Shown here: one piece after another, positions 8,541 to 19,800 of the stretch
Layout of the letters: each line of letters starts with the position of its first letter
Numbering within the stretch: the first letter of the stretch is position 1
From: Alistipes timonensis
Lineage (GTDB): Bacteria; Bacteroidota; Bacteroidia; Bacteroidales; Muribaculaceae
DNA length: 64,000 nucleotides
NCBI GenBank assembly: GCA_023663385.1
Contig: JAMPHO010000001.1
Span: 108,930-172,929 of the forward strand
Direction: 5' to 3'
Translations under genes and position numbers: made by a program
Notes under the pieces: generated by a model
The model's input: only the letters and a program-made list of their open reading frames with translations
Database searches by the model: none
Told to the model about the DNA's origin: nothing

Positions 8541-9401
8541 TTACCCACCTTGCACACCCTCCTTGTCAAGTCTCAACAACTCACTTACCGAATGGCACTT
8601 TCCATCCTTGCGAAATTCAAAGAACCGATTAATGTAGTCTCTGAATAAGGATTTGATTGTGTCTGAGTCGGAAAGATGGTAATAAAGTGTATCAACATCA
8701 ACGCCGAACCGCCTCATTTCATAGCCACAAGTACGGATTTCCAACCGATGAACGACATCACTCCCAAATGGCAATGATTCAAGCACATAATACTTATGTG
8801 AGTTTTCCAATACTTCAACAGTCTTGTTATATCCTACCAATCTGACGGGGCATTTAAGACATCCGCTCGTCTTGATTGGAGTGAAATTATATGTAGGAAA
8901 GGTTTTCTCCTTGATTCCTTTGAGAATCACTTTATTCTGTAAGATTTTGACTCCGAGGTCGAGATTACCATTGGCATTAAGCATTTCAACGCCTTTTCGA
9001 GTAATAGTGTAAACTTTGCTTCTTAGTAATCTGTTCAATTTACTCGGTAAATCAACATTGCAATCACAGTAAATATCTAATTTTGAAAATGTCACAAACT
9101 GCAATTCAAACCTTTCAGCAAACAAGTAGACATTATCCAAGCAATCAGAGTAAAGCAATCTGTTTTCTACTTCTAATATGATATTGTCTTTCTCCTTAAA
9201 TGAAATTTTTCCTATCAGTAAATCTCTATAAAAAACTTCATAGACTTTATAGGAAAGATGATTGCTAATTGGATTAAACAAAAAACCATCATTGGTTTGA
9301 CAATTATCGTTTAAAACATCTTCTAAAATAATTGATTTTCTATATTTGATATATAATTTATCTAAACCATATTTAAGTAAAATTACTTTATTTATAAACA
9401 T
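8541..9401 (-). CDS. Hypothetical protein, possible replication initiator
   Basis: This 286-residue, very AT-rich gene is not confidently recognised. Features vaguely recall phage/plasmid rolling-circle initiators: a hydrophobic strand with acidic residues, LDIYCDCNVD (about residue 108), then a later strand HRLEIRTCGYEMRRFG (about residue 220), like the RlE.R block of such proteins. Two cysteines in GCLKCP may bind metal. It has no signal peptide. It lies between the two recombinase genes and next to an AT-rich structured intergenic region, which fits a replication or regulation role. The assignment is tentative. Confidence 0.5.
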   Translation of the reverse strand: MFINKVILLKYGLDKLYIKYRKSIILEDVLNDNCQTNDGFLFNPISNHLSYKVYEVFYRDLLIGKISFKEKDNIILEVENRLLYSDCLDNVYLFAERFELQFVTFSKLDIYCDCNVDLPSKLNRLLRSKVYTITRKGVEMLNANGNLDLGVKILQNKVILKGIKEKTFPTYNFTPIKTSGCLKCPVRLVGYNKTVEVLENSHKYYVLESLPFGSDVVHRLEIRTCGYEMRRFGVDVDTLYYHLSDSDTIKSLFRDYINRFFEFRKDGKCHSVSELLRLDKEGVQGG

Positions 9402-9737
9402 AGAAAATAAATTTATTTTTAAATTTTAATCAATTAAATTATTTTTGATTTTAATTTGATAATAAGAATATTAGTATAATATATAGTAGACCTTATTATT
9501 CCACGCACTTGTTATTTTGGGATACGAAAATTTTCCAGACAGGATTTTCGCCAAACCCTTATCATCGGAATCACCTAAATCAAGTACATTTGGCGATATG
9601 GGTTACTTACATCCCCGATAATCAGAATAGACAGAGAGTCTTGTTCAAAGATACTAAAAATAATTAAGAAAAACAAATAAAGATAAAATATTTACATAAT
9701 TTAACATTTAATTCTTTCTTAACACCCCCGACACTGC
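9402..9737. other. AT-rich structured intergenic region in the element (possible origin)
   Basis: The region is A+T-rich, especially at its ends, and contains nested inverted repeats: CGAAAAT (9525-9531) with ATTTTCG (9544-9550), and CGCCAAA (9549-9555) with TTTGGCG (9590-9596). No coding frame is convincing. It holds the promoter region of the leftward gene starting at 9401 and could hold an origin or recombinase site; that is inference. Confidence 0.45.
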
Positions 9738-11495
9738 TCACCCTATACTCGCCACTCTCTTTAGGGATTCAGCATAGTTGTGAAGATGCTCCCTCCTTTG
9801 TTTCAAAGTTGCCTCATCGTTGAATATCTTCTTGATGCTTTCAAGTTGCTCACAGTTGGCGCATCCTCTGACAATCCTATCCTCATAGTGTACTATCATA
9901 CGGATAAGCATTTGTATATCATCCAATTCCATATAATCATCAGCATCAGCACCTAAGAAATTAAGGACTCTCTTAGCCTCATCAACGCTGTCTACGTAAT
10001 CAACAAGAGCGTTTACAGACGGCGAACCCTCCTTAACAATAGCCTCAGTGGGTACGGCGACAGTGGCAGAGGATTGCGAATCAACGCCTATCTTCCTGCC
10101 TTTCAATGCTTTATCAAGCAATATTGCATCCTCGCCACTTTGCAGATTGAGGTAGGTTGAGGTTATCTGCTCGGTGTTCTTATGCCCTGTAATCCGTATT
10201 AAGTCAGTCAATTCCATCTGAAACTCACGTACTGCATTGGTGACAAACGAATGCCTGCCAACGTGACTTGACAACCTCTTATAGAATGCAACAGATTCCT
10301 TGCGAGCAACACCGCCCTTGAACACCCGTTTTGAGAACGTCTGCGTCCAACCACACATCGAACCCAACTGCTTTATCGCATTATTATAAGATTGGTCACC
10401 CTGCTCATCCTCATCATTTGGCAGAAAAGTGTAGGTTTTGCCTTTATGCTTTTCGTATAAATCCGACAATTGGGGATAGAGCGCACTGAGCGGTATATTG
10501 GCTTCCTTGAAACACTTCTTGTTGGTTTTCTTGGGAACGAACACCACATAAGGCTCTCCATTGACACTTTTGTAATTGCCCGTGTCTAAGAACTGATGCA
10601 TATCACTTATGCGCACACCGCTGTAACACTGAATAAGGAACAAATCCCTGCAATTTGACAAGGCTTTATCATTGCCTATCTCTAAATTCGCTATCTGTTC
10701 AATCTGAGTATGGGTAAGTGCGACATAATTATCGTGAATATCCTTAATAGACCTTGTGTCTTTAGGCGATTTAATGGAACTGATACCAGTGGCATCGAAA
10801 TTGTAACCGTTTGGCGGTTCTGCTCCCAACATCTTTAGGTATTTCTTAATGCACCTCAACGTTTGGTCGGCAGTAGACAATGATAAGTCGGTTGATTTGG
10901 AGTTGAGCCATTTGTTAAACTGAGTGATAGTTTCAAAGGTCATATTCTCAAAAGAATCGGCAATTCGCTTATTTTTTAAGAATTTTTTAAATCTATCTAT
11001 CTTACCGCATTCAGTATTAAAACTGCGACCCTTGGTGTTTTCCCTTGCCTTATTTCTCATCAACTGAGTAACCATCAGCCTATTTGCCTCACTATCTAAA
11101 ATTTTTCCATTCGTTTTTAATCTCATAGAAGATGATTTCGGTGTTTTAAATTTAGTTAATTCATTAAAAATATCACTAAGACTATTGCAAAGATACGAAT
11201 TTTTATTATAAAATCCAAATTTTAGGCCAGATAATTTTGCATTGGCTATTCGGTTGTTATAGTTATCTATCTGAGAATAAGTAGTTTTAACCATCGCCTC
11301 TTGTTTATCCCTATCCCACTGCGATGGCCTGACTTTGACTCCAACCCCTATGTGATGCTTCTCTCCCCTTATATAAAAGGTGGCATAGACCATAGTCGGA
11401 TTGTCTGTCTTTGACCTACGGACGTAAAAAGTAAGACCACCACGGGAGGCGAACTGTTGAGGCATTTCCACAAGCGAAATTGAGGGCGTTTCCAT
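9738..11495 (-). CDS. Tyrosine recombinase (site-specific integrase)
   Basis: This 585-residue integrase has the full catalytic set: Arg295 (CYSGVRISD), His411-x-x-Arg414 (SHVGRHSF), His438 (TGHKN) and nucleophile Tyr448 (STYLNL). The N-terminal ~90 residues form an arm-binding domain (VYATFYIRGEKHHIGVGVKV), followed by a helical core-binding domain. About 135 residues follow the tyrosine, an unusually long acidic C-terminal extension. The gene lies just inside the right repeat and reads leftward, the common arrangement for elements that integrate by this mechanism. It probably joins the 28-bp core to the chromosomal site. Confidence 0.95.
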   Translation of the reverse strand: METPSISLVEMPQQFASRGGLTFYVRRSKTDNPTMVYATFYIRGEKHHIGVGVKVRPSQWDRDKQEAMVKTTYSQIDNYNNRIANAKLSGLKFGFYNKNSYLCNSLSDIFNELTKFKTPKSSSMRLKTNGKILDSEANRLMVTQLMRNKARENTKGRSFNTECGKIDRFKKFLKNKRIADSFENMTFETITQFNKWLNSKSTDLSLSTADQTLRCIKKYLKMLGAEPPNGYNFDATGISSIKSPKDTRSIKDIHDNYVALTHTQIEQIANLEIGNDKALSNCRDLFLIQCYSGVRISDMHQFLDTGNYKSVNGEPYVVFVPKKTNKKCFKEANIPLSALYPQLSDLYEKHKGKTYTFLPNDEDEQGDQSYNNAIKQLGSMCGWTQTFSKRVFKGGVARKESVAFYKRLSSHVGRHSFVTNAVREFQMELTDLIRITGHKNTEQITSTYLNLQSGEDAILLDKALKGRKIGVDSQSSATVAVPTEAIVKEGSPSVNALVDYVDSVDEAKRVLNFLGADADDYMELDDIQMLIRMIVHYEDRIVRGCANCEQLESIKKIFNDEATLKQRREHLHNYAESLKRVASIG

Positions 11496-11553
11496 CGTTT
11501 GATTGTCGTATTGGGGTTAAACAACTATGCGACAATTAGATAAGACTAAATTT

Positions 11554-11605
11554 TTACACCTGTAATCCTTACCTGCATTTTACACCTGTTTTTCTTACCT
11601 GTTTA
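11554..11605 (+). repeat. Two tandem arm-type repeats near attR
   Basis: TTACACCTGTAATCCTTACCT starts at 11554 and a related TTACACCTGTTTTTCTTACCT starts at 11580. Both match the single copy at 5877 near the left end. They are probably integrase arm sites. Confidence 0.6.
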
Positions 11606-11670
11606 GGGCGAGTAAAGGTTTTTACCCCTGCTTAATAATTTAACAATCAATTACTTACATCTAATATTTT

Positions 11671-11698
11671 GGGGTAGGCGCAAAAAAAATTGATTGTC
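11671..11698 (+). repeat. Right attachment-site repeat (attR core)
   Basis: This is identical to 5818-5845. On the minus strand it supplies the 3' arm and T8 tract of the terminator of the small RNA at 11682-11745. Confidence 0.85.
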
Positions 11699-11745
11699 TC
11701 CCGACAACCAATCTTAGTTAACCTTAAATCTAATACCATGAAAAA
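11682..11745 (-). ncRNA. Predicted small RNA with intrinsic terminator at the attachment site
   Basis: A consensus promoter (11753-11784) is followed on the minus strand by about 40 nt, then a hairpin whose 10-bp stem (ATTGGTTGTC with GACAATCAAT, one G-U pair, loop GGGA) runs into eight T residues. This predicts a transcript of about 60-65 nt. A 23-codon frame starting ATGGTATTA overlaps it, so a leader peptide is possible. The stem's 3' arm lies in the 28-bp repeat, so integration left the terminator intact. Confidence 0.6.
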
Positions 11746-11752
11746 CACATTG

Positions 11753-11784
11753 CAAAGGTAAGCGATTTCCGAGGCGCGTGCAAA
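11753..11784 (-). promoter_or_regulatory. Consensus Bacteroidetes promoter, leftward
   Basis: On the minus strand TTTG (11784-11781), 20 nt, then TACCTTTG (11760-11753) matches the consensus exactly. It lies outside the element, about 55 nt to the right of attR, and reads into it. Confidence 0.8.
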
Positions 11785-11901
11785 TAATTCGGCAAGAAAA
11801 ACGCGTCATATTAACACTATTTTACATTCTTTGCCGCCGATAGCGGCTTTTTGAGGACAAACTGACACTTTTGCGCCATTTTGGCGAGCAAAATGCCATA
11901 A

Positions 11902-11941
11902 TAAAGAAACGAGGCACCGTATAACTATACGATGCCTCGTT
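11902..11941 (-). terminator. Terminator of guaB
   Basis: The arms AACGAGGCA (11908-11916) and TGCCTCGTT (11933-11941), with an inner pairing of TATA-rich bases, are followed on the minus strand by TCTTTATT. Confidence 0.8.
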
Positions 11942-12002
11942 AACATATTTTGATAAAAAGAGTTTAATTGCTGTTGGTCAGCGTTTTGCCTGCGAATATT
12001 GA

Positions 12003-13625
<1,623 letters not shown>

Positions 13626-14939
13626 CTACCTCGAAAACGACATTACCATCCTATCCATATCGAAAGACACACTTTTGTTCAATATAAACGTCTTTAACCC
13701 GATACGGACCTGGTATTCTTCCGTCGGCTGGTATTTTTCAGACAAATCAATCCGAGGTATTGAAATTGTAGTAGCACCGATGGTAAGCGGCACATCCTCA
13801 ATCTTGTAAATCCGGATTTCATCGTAGCCGCCACTTCCACCCATCAACGCGTCGCGAGGCTCCTGCCCTTCTCCCACATACGATTTCATAACGGGCCAGC
13901 AATTAGCGAAGAAAATGCCGAACGAGCCATCGCCGCAATCCGGGTCTATAAGCATAGGATGACCATTGACGCTACCCCGCGCCACAATTTGGTTGCCATT
14001 GGCAATCATCATATTTGATTCCTCAAACGCGGGTACAAGAGAGCTGTCAGACACCACGAGGCAAGAGTTCTCAAAATCAAGTTTGACGTTCCGCAGAGCG
14101 TTCATCACTTCGTAACCGATCACAATGTCGGTACGCTGTAGCTGGACATCGAGGACGTCGTGACCAGTGCGCATATCCAAAACAAGGAAAGGGACGTCGT
14201 AAATCGTCACGTCGCCAAGCCTCATTGAGTCAGCGATCGCCATAGGCACACCTGCCACATCGCGAGTGCCACCAGCCACCATTGAGGCATCCAATTTTTT
14301 AAGCCCCATATCATTAGCCTTTTGTGTTGAAACAACGTTGACACCCGCACCGGTGTCGAAGCGAATATCGCATTTTTTGCCGTTGATTTGGCAATCCTCA
14401 AGATACGCTACCATGATAGAAGGTTGCGACTCAACCATCGTTAGAGTATCTATCCGCAAGGGTATGGAATGAACCCCGACATTATTGACTACACGGTAAG
14501 GATTGTAGTGGGAAAGAGCCTTGTGACGGTCAATCTGATTCTCAAAAACCGCGATGGTGGTTGAATCAAGATACTGCTTGGTCTGACTCACAATTTGCGT
14601 GAGCAGCCGCGCGGCGCCTTCATTATCACCCAGGTTGCCCATATCAATAGCCATAAGCTGACTAACCGACAGCACATTGCCGAGGTCCAAATTCCCGCTG
14701 TTAATCAAGGCCGCAGAAAGCCTGACAGCCTTTTCGGGCTTGTTGAAAAAGTGGGCCAGCATAGCCTCGGCAAAATCATTTAAGAAAGGGGTGACGGAGT
14801 CAGTGTTCATGTTAAGGAAATCCCTTAATTCAAACCATTGACCGCTGTTCATCATACCACCCACCTTGTCATCCGCCGATTGCGCGAATGTCGAAAGGGT
14901 GATAAGCGCCGATATAAAGAGAGCGATGTATTTTTTCAT
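13626..14939 (-). CDS. Secreted retropepsin-like aspartyl protease
   Basis: This 437-residue protein starts with a signal peptide (MKKYIALF to FAQ, about residues 1-20). An N-terminal helical region (about 20-150) follows. The clan AA protease domain has the catalytic triplet Asp195-Thr-Gly in DIRFDTGAGVNVVS and a second barrel half (about 310-437) with weaker DPDCGDGSFG. Retropepsin-like proteins of this type in Bacteroidetes are periplasmic or secreted and of unknown substrate. I chose 14939 because the 19 codons above it would precede the signal peptide. It has its own terminator, and metK's terminator lies upstream. Confidence 0.8.
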   Translation of the reverse strand: MKKYIALFISALITLSTFAQSADDKVGGMMNSGQWFELRDFLNMNTDSVTPFLNDFAEAMLAHFFNKPEKAVRLSAALINSGNLDLGNVLSVSQLMAIDMGNLGDNEGAARLLTQIVSQTKQYLDSTTIAVFENQIDRHKALSHYNPYRVVNNVGVHSIPLRIDTLTMVESQPSIMVAYLEDCQINGKKCDIRFDTGAGVNVVSTQKANDMGLKKLDASMVAGGTRDVAGVPMAIADSMRLGDVTIYDVPFLVLDMRTGHDVLDVQLQRTDIVIGYEVMNALRNVKLDFENSCLVVSDSSLVPAFEESNMMIANGNQIVARGSVNGHPMLIDPDCGDGSFGIFFANCWPVMKSYVGEGQEPRDALMGGSGGYDEIRIYKIEDVPLTIGATTISIPRIDLSEKYQPTEEYQVRIGLKTFILNKSVSFDMDRMVMSFSR

Positions 14940-15003
14940 ATCGCGAACATATGTATTTTCAGCGATATACACAAGCCGGGGCAAGACGTCGCTCATTTTT
15001 TAG

Positions 15004-15050
15004 ACCAAAAACGCCGCACGTAGTCCGTGCGGCGCTTTCGGCTCCCGCGG
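15004..15050 (-). terminator. Terminator of metK (copy 2 of a repeated element)
   Basis: The stem CGCCGCACG/CGTGCGGCG (15012-15020 with 15026-15034) runs into TTTTTGG on the minus strand. It is nearly identical, including its flank, to 13579-13625. Confidence 0.85.
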
Positions 15051-15092
15051 TAAAGCGGGCGGTAGGGGTATGGGGTCGGCGGGGCGCCAGGC

Positions 15093-16406
15093 TCAGAGAC
15101 CGAACGCGGCCTTCACGGCGTCAACGTAGTCGAGCTTCTCCCAGGTGAAGAGTTCGACGGTGAGCTCGCGGTCGCCGTCGTAGCGCGAGTGGAAGCGCTT
15201 GGTGACGGTGCGTGGCGTGCGCCCGATGTGGCCGTAGGTAGCTGTTTCGAGGTAAATCGGGGCGCGGAGCTTGAGGCGCTTCTCGATCGACGCGGGACGC
15301 ATGTCGAAAATCCGCTTCACGATTGCCGAAATCTCGGCGTCGCTCTTATCCACCTTGGCCGTGCCGCGGGTGTTGACATAGAGGCTGACGGGCTCGGCGA
15401 CACCGATGGCGTAGGCAACCTGCACGAGCGCCTCGCGGCACACGCCGGCGGCAACGAGGTTCTTCGCGATGTGGCGGGCGGCATAAGCCGCCGAGCGGTC
15501 GACCTTCGAGGGGTCCTTGCCGGAGAAAGCGCCGCCGCCGTGGGCGCCGCGGCCTCCGTAGGTGTCAACGATGATTTTTCGCCCGGTGAGGCCGGTGTCG
15601 CCGTGAGGGCCGCCGATCACGAATTTCCCGGTCGGGTTGACGTGGAGCACGATCTCGTCGTCGAACAGGGCGCGGAGCGCCTCGGGGAGCGCGGCCTTCA
15701 CGCGGGGAAGGAGCACCTTGGCAACGTCGTCGCGGATTATGGCGAGCATCTCGCTGTCGGCCTCCTCCTGGGTGCGGCCATCGGTGGGGCGGATGAAGTC
15801 GTCGTGCTGGGTCGACACCACGATGGTGTGCACTCGCACGGGGCGGTTGTCGCCGTCATATTCCACCGTAACCTGGCTCTTGGAGTCGGGGCGGAGGTAG
15901 CTCTTACGCTTCCCTTCGGGGGTGATGTATGTCATCTCCTCGCCTTCGCGGCGGATTTTCGACAGTTCTTTGAGGATTGCGTGGCTGAGGCCCACGGTCA
16001 GGGGGATGTACTCGGGAGTCTCGTCGACGGCGTAACCGAACATCATGCCCTGGTCGCCGGCACCCTGCTCCTCGACCTCGGCGCGCTCGACGCCGCGGTT
16101 TATGTCGGGGCTCTGCTCGTGTACGGCGGAGAGCACGCCGCACGACTCGCCGTCGAACTTCATCGAGGAGTCGCAGTAGCCGATCTCGTTGATTACCCGG
16201 CGGGCAGTTTCGGCGAGGTCAACATATGCCTCCGACTTCACCTCGCCGGCGATTACCACCTGGCCGGTGGTCACGAGGGTTTCACAAGCCACCTTCGACG
16301 CGGGGTCGTAGGCGAGCATTTCGTCGAGCACGGCGTCGGAAATCTGGTCGGCCACCTTGTCGGGATGCCCCTCGGAGACCGATTCTGATGTAAATAAATA
16401 ATTCAT
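15093..16406 (-). CDS. metK: S-adenosylmethionine synthase
   Basis: This enzyme makes SAM from methionine and ATP in the cytoplasm. The 437-residue protein has the hallmark motifs GHPDK near the start, [12 protein letters not shown] and [19 protein letters not shown]. The start at 16406 ([17 protein letters not shown]) fits the family; the frame upstream would translate the tRNA-Cys region and is rejected. A TAAATTTG -7 box lies at 16445-16452. No SAM riboswitch-like structure is visible in the short leader. Confidence 0.97.
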   Translation of the reverse strand: MNYLFTSESVSEGHPDKVADQISDAVLDEMLAYDPASKVACETLVTTGQVVIAGEVKSEAYVDLAETARRVINEIGYCDSSMKFDGESCGVLSAVHEQSPDINRGVERAEVEEQGAGDQGMMFGYAVDETPEYIPLTVGLSHAILKELSKIRREGEEMTYITPEGKRKSYLRPDSKSQVTVEYDGDNRPVRVHTIVVSTQHDDFIRPTDGRTQEEADSEMLAIIRDDVAKVLLPRVKAALPEALRALFDDEIVLHVNPTGKFVIGGPHGDTGLTGRKIIVDTYGGRGAHGGGAFSGKDPSKVDRSAAYAARHIAKNLVAAGVCREALVQVAYAIGVAEPVSLYVNTRGTAKVDKSDAEISAIVKRIFDMRPASIEKRLKLRAPIYLETATYGHIGRTPRTVTKRFHSRYDGDRELTVELFTWEKLDYVDAVKAAFGL

Positions 16407-16459
16407 GGAGCTTTTTAGCATTTTTTTAAGTGGTTGCAAGCAATCAAATTTATCCACAA

Positions 16460-16483
16460 AAACCCGCCCCATCGGGGCGGGTT
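16460..16483 (-). terminator. Terminator after tRNA-Cys
   Basis: A GC-rich stem (CCCGCCCC with GGGGCGGG and a 3-4 nt loop) runs into TTTTTGTGG on the minus strand, just downstream of the tRNA. Confidence 0.85.
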
Positions 16484-16491
16484 CAGGATGG

Positions 16492-16562
16492 AGGTACCAA
16501 GCGGAATCGAACCGCTGTAGACGGTTTTGCAGACCGTTACCTAACCACTCGGCCATGGTACC
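16492..16562 (-). tRNA. tRNA-Cys (GCA)
   Basis: The minus strand folds as a 71-nt cloverleaf. The acceptor stem is GGTACCA with TGGTACC, the anticodon loop CTGCAAA has anticodon GCA, and the T-loop is GTTCGATTC. The discriminator base is U, as expected for tRNA-Cys. The CCA end is not encoded. Confidence 0.95.
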
Positions 16563-16613
16563 ATATTTCAAAACTAAACTATTCGCAAGGGGCACGGGGC
16601 CGATTTGCGGATG

Positions 16614-16645
16614 CAAAGTTAGCGCATTCTTTTGAAACTCCCAAA
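16614..16645 (-). promoter_or_regulatory. tRNA-Cys promoter
   Basis: On the minus strand TTTG (16645-16642), 20 nt, then TAACTTTG (16621-16614) is an exact consensus 51 nt upstream of the tRNA. Confidence 0.8.
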
Positions 16646-16834
16646 TTTTTCGGACATTTTAGCGAAAATATTTTCCAACACCCCTCAACGACGCAAAGTT
16701 ATCTACACATAAAAACTATTTAACGCGGCCGCGGAGGGAATTTGCGGGATTTTGGGTAACTTTGGGTGATTTTTCCCTCAAACAATCCGGCGGGCGCTCC
16801 CCGCCGGCGCTTATCCCCACACGCAATTACTATT

Positions 16835-19800
16835 ATGGCAGGTTTTGTGCATCTGCACGTCCACACCCAATACTCCGTTCTCGACGGCCAGGCCTCAATC
16901 GACGCCCTGGTCGACAAGGCTATGGCCGACGGGATGCCGGGTATCGCTATCACCGACCACGGTAACATGTTCGGCATCAAGGAGTTCTTCAACTATGTTG
17001 CCAAAAAGAACGGCAAGACCAAGGGGGCCATCAAGGATGCCGAGAAAGCCGCCGCCGAAGCCGCTACCGACGAGGAGCGCGCCGCCCACCTCGCTGAGGC
17101 CGAGAAACTCCGCAAGAAGATTTTCAAGCCGATTTTCGGATGCGAGGTATATGTGGCAAACGACAACCTGCTGACCCACACCGACAAGCACGACACCGGC
17201 CGCCACCTCATACTCCTGGCCAAGAACCTCAAGGGGTATCACAACCTGGTGAAAATCGTGTCGAAAGCCTGGACCGAGGGTTTCTACAGCCACCCCCGAA
17301 CCGACAAGCACGAAATCGAGAAGCACCGCGAGGGGCTCATCGTATGCTCGGCGTGTCTCGGCGGCGAGATACCCAAGCTCATCACCGCCGGGGAAATCGA
17401 GGAGGCCGAAAAGCAGGTGAAGTGGTGGCACGACCTTTTCGGCGACGACTACTACCTCGAACTCCAGCGCCACAAGGCGACAGTGCCCCGCGCCAACCAT
17501 GAGGCTTTCGAGCTCCAGCAGGTCGTGAACCGCGAACTGCTGCGCATAAGCCGCGAGCAGGGCATCAAATTAGTGTGCACCAACGACGTGCACTTCGTGA
17601 ACGAGGACGACGCCGAAGCCCACGAGCGCCTAATATGTATCTCCACCGGCAAGAAACTCGCCGACGAGAACCGAATGCTCTACAGCAAGCAGGAGTGGAT
17701 GAAGACCACCGACGAGATGGCCCGCCTGTTCGACGATGTGCCCGAATCGCTCGCCAACACGCTCGAAATCTGCGACAAGGTTGAGTTCTACGACATTGAC
17801 CACGCCCCAATCATGCCCTTCTTCGCCATCCCCGAGGAGTTCGGCACCGAGGAGGAATACCGCCAGCGAATCACGGAGAAGGACCTCTTCGACGAATTTA
17901 CCCGCGACGAGAACGGCAACGTGGTCATGAGCCAGGAGGACGCTGAGAAAAAAATCAAGAAACTCGGCGGCTACGACAAGCTATACCGCATAAAGTTCGA
18001 GGCCGACTACCTGGCCAAACTCGCCTACGAGGGCGCGCACCGCCGCTACGGAACCCCGCTGACCGAGGAATTGGAAGAGCGCATCAAGTTCGAACTGCAC
18101 ATAATGAAGACCATGGGCTTCCCCGGCTACTTCCTCATCGTGCAGGACTTCATCAACGCCTCCCGCGACAAGCTCGGAGTCAGCGTCGGCCCGGGCCGCG
18201 GCTCGGCTGCCGGCTCATGCGTGGCCTACTGCCTCGGCATCACCCAGATCGACCCAGTGAAGTACGACCTGCTGTTCGAGCGCTTCCTCAACCCCGACCG
18301 AATCTCGCTCCCCGATATCGACGTCGACTTCGACGACGACGGCCGCGCCCGCGTGCTGCAATACGTCACCGACAAATACGGAGCCGACAAAGTGGCCCAC
18401 ATCATCACCTACGGCACCATGGCCGCCAAATCAGCCATCAAGGACGCCGCCCGCGTCGAGGGGCTCTCCATACCCGAGAGCGACCGCCTGACCAAGATGA
18501 TACCCAAGCATATGCCCGAGGTCAACGGCAAGGAGCTGAAACCCACGCTTAAGAACTGCTACGAATACGTCGAGGACTTCAAGCGCGAACTCTCCTTAGG
18601 CATGCCGGAGACCAAGCAGGTACTCAAATACGCCGGGCAGCTCGAAGGGAATGTGCGCAACACCGGCGTGCACGCCTGCGGCGTCATAATATGCCGCGAC
18701 CCGATCAGCGACTGGGTACCGGTGAGCACAGCCGTCGACAAGCAGGAAGGCAAGCTGCTCGTCACCCAGTACGAGGGGCGCGTAATCGAGGAGACCGGGC
18801 TTATCAAGATGGACTTCCTGGGCCTCAAAACCTTGTCGATCATCATGGACGCGGTGAAGAACATCGAGCTCACCCGCGGAGTGAAAATCGACATGGACAA
18901 CATCCCCATCGACGACCCCGCCACATACCAGCTCTACTGCGACGGCCGTACTATAGGCACGTTCCAGTTCGAGTCGGCAGGTATGCAGAAATACCTCCGC
19001 GAGCTCCAGCCCTCGACCTTCGAGGACCTCATAGCGATGAACGCCCTCTACCGCCCCGGGCCTATGGACTACATCCCGGAGTTCATCTCCCGCAAGCACG
19101 GCAAGACACCGATCGTCTACGACATCCCGGTGATGGAGAAGTACCTCAAGGACACCTACGGGGTCACCGTGTACCAGGAGCAGGTCATGCTGCTGTCGCG
19201 CCTGCTGGCCAACTTCACCCGAGGCGAGAGCGACACCCTACGAAAGGCGATGGGTAAGAAGCTCATCGACAAGATGAACCACCTCAAAGGGAAGTTTATG
19301 GAGGGGGGCCAGGCCAACGGCCACGACCCCAAGGTGCTCGACAAAATATGGAAGGACTGGGAGAAATTCGCGTCCTACGCCTTCAACAAGAGCCACGCGA
19401 CCTGCTACAGCTGGGTCGCCTTCCAGACCGCGTATCTCAAGGCCAACTATCCGGCCGAATACATGGCGGCGGTGCTGTCGCGCAACCGCTCCGATATTAC
19501 GAAGCTCACATTCTTCATGGACGAGTGCAAGTCGATGCGCATCCCCATCAAGGGCCCCGACGTCAACGAATCGTTCAACGACTTCGGTGTGAACAAGGAG
19601 GGGGCCATACGCTACGGACTCGCCGCCATAAAGGGGGTGGGCGACAACGTGGTGGCCTCCATCATAGCCGCCCGCAAGGAGGGTGGACCGTTCCAGAGCA
19701 TCTACGACTTCGTTGAGCGCGTGCCCTCCCAGGCCATCAACCGCAAGGTCATGGAGTCGCTCGCCCTGGCCGGAGCCTTCGACTGCTTCCCCGAGGCCAA

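Larger units (their letters stand above)
5818..11698. mobile_element. Integrated element bounded by 28-bp direct repeats
   Basis: An identical 28-nt sequence (GGGGTAGGCGC, eight A, TTGATTGTC) occurs at 5818-5845 and 11671-11698, and nothing beyond it matches, as expected for attL and attR of site-specific integration. The 5.85 kb between is clearly richer in A+T than the flanks. It holds a tyrosine recombinase next to the right end, a serine recombinase, a possible replication initiator and an outer membrane protein/lipoprotein pair. No mobilisation relaxase, conjugation gene or phage structural gene is visible, so it is a small integrative element or satellite of unassigned type. Confidence 0.88.
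11496..12002. other. Right element end and small-RNA/guaB intergenic region
   Basis: This 507-bp stretch contains, in order, the arm-type repeats, the right 28-bp repeat, the small RNA gene with its leftward promoter, a short rightward stem with T5 (11833-11852), and the guaB terminator. A seven-codon frame at 11737 (MKNTLQR) overlaps the small RNA on the other strand and is probably not real. Confidence 0.7.

Noticed and set aside
11737-11760. Seven-codon gene MKNTLQR
   Set aside because: It overlaps the small RNA gene and its -7 box on the other strand and has no support of its own.
16492-16562. tRNA-Cys as an integration site
   Set aside because: No integrase or tRNA-end duplication adjoins it; the integrated element uses a different site.
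16407-16834. SAM riboswitch upstream of metK
   Set aside because: The metK leader is short and bounded by the tRNA-Cys terminator; I see no SAM-type aptamer.
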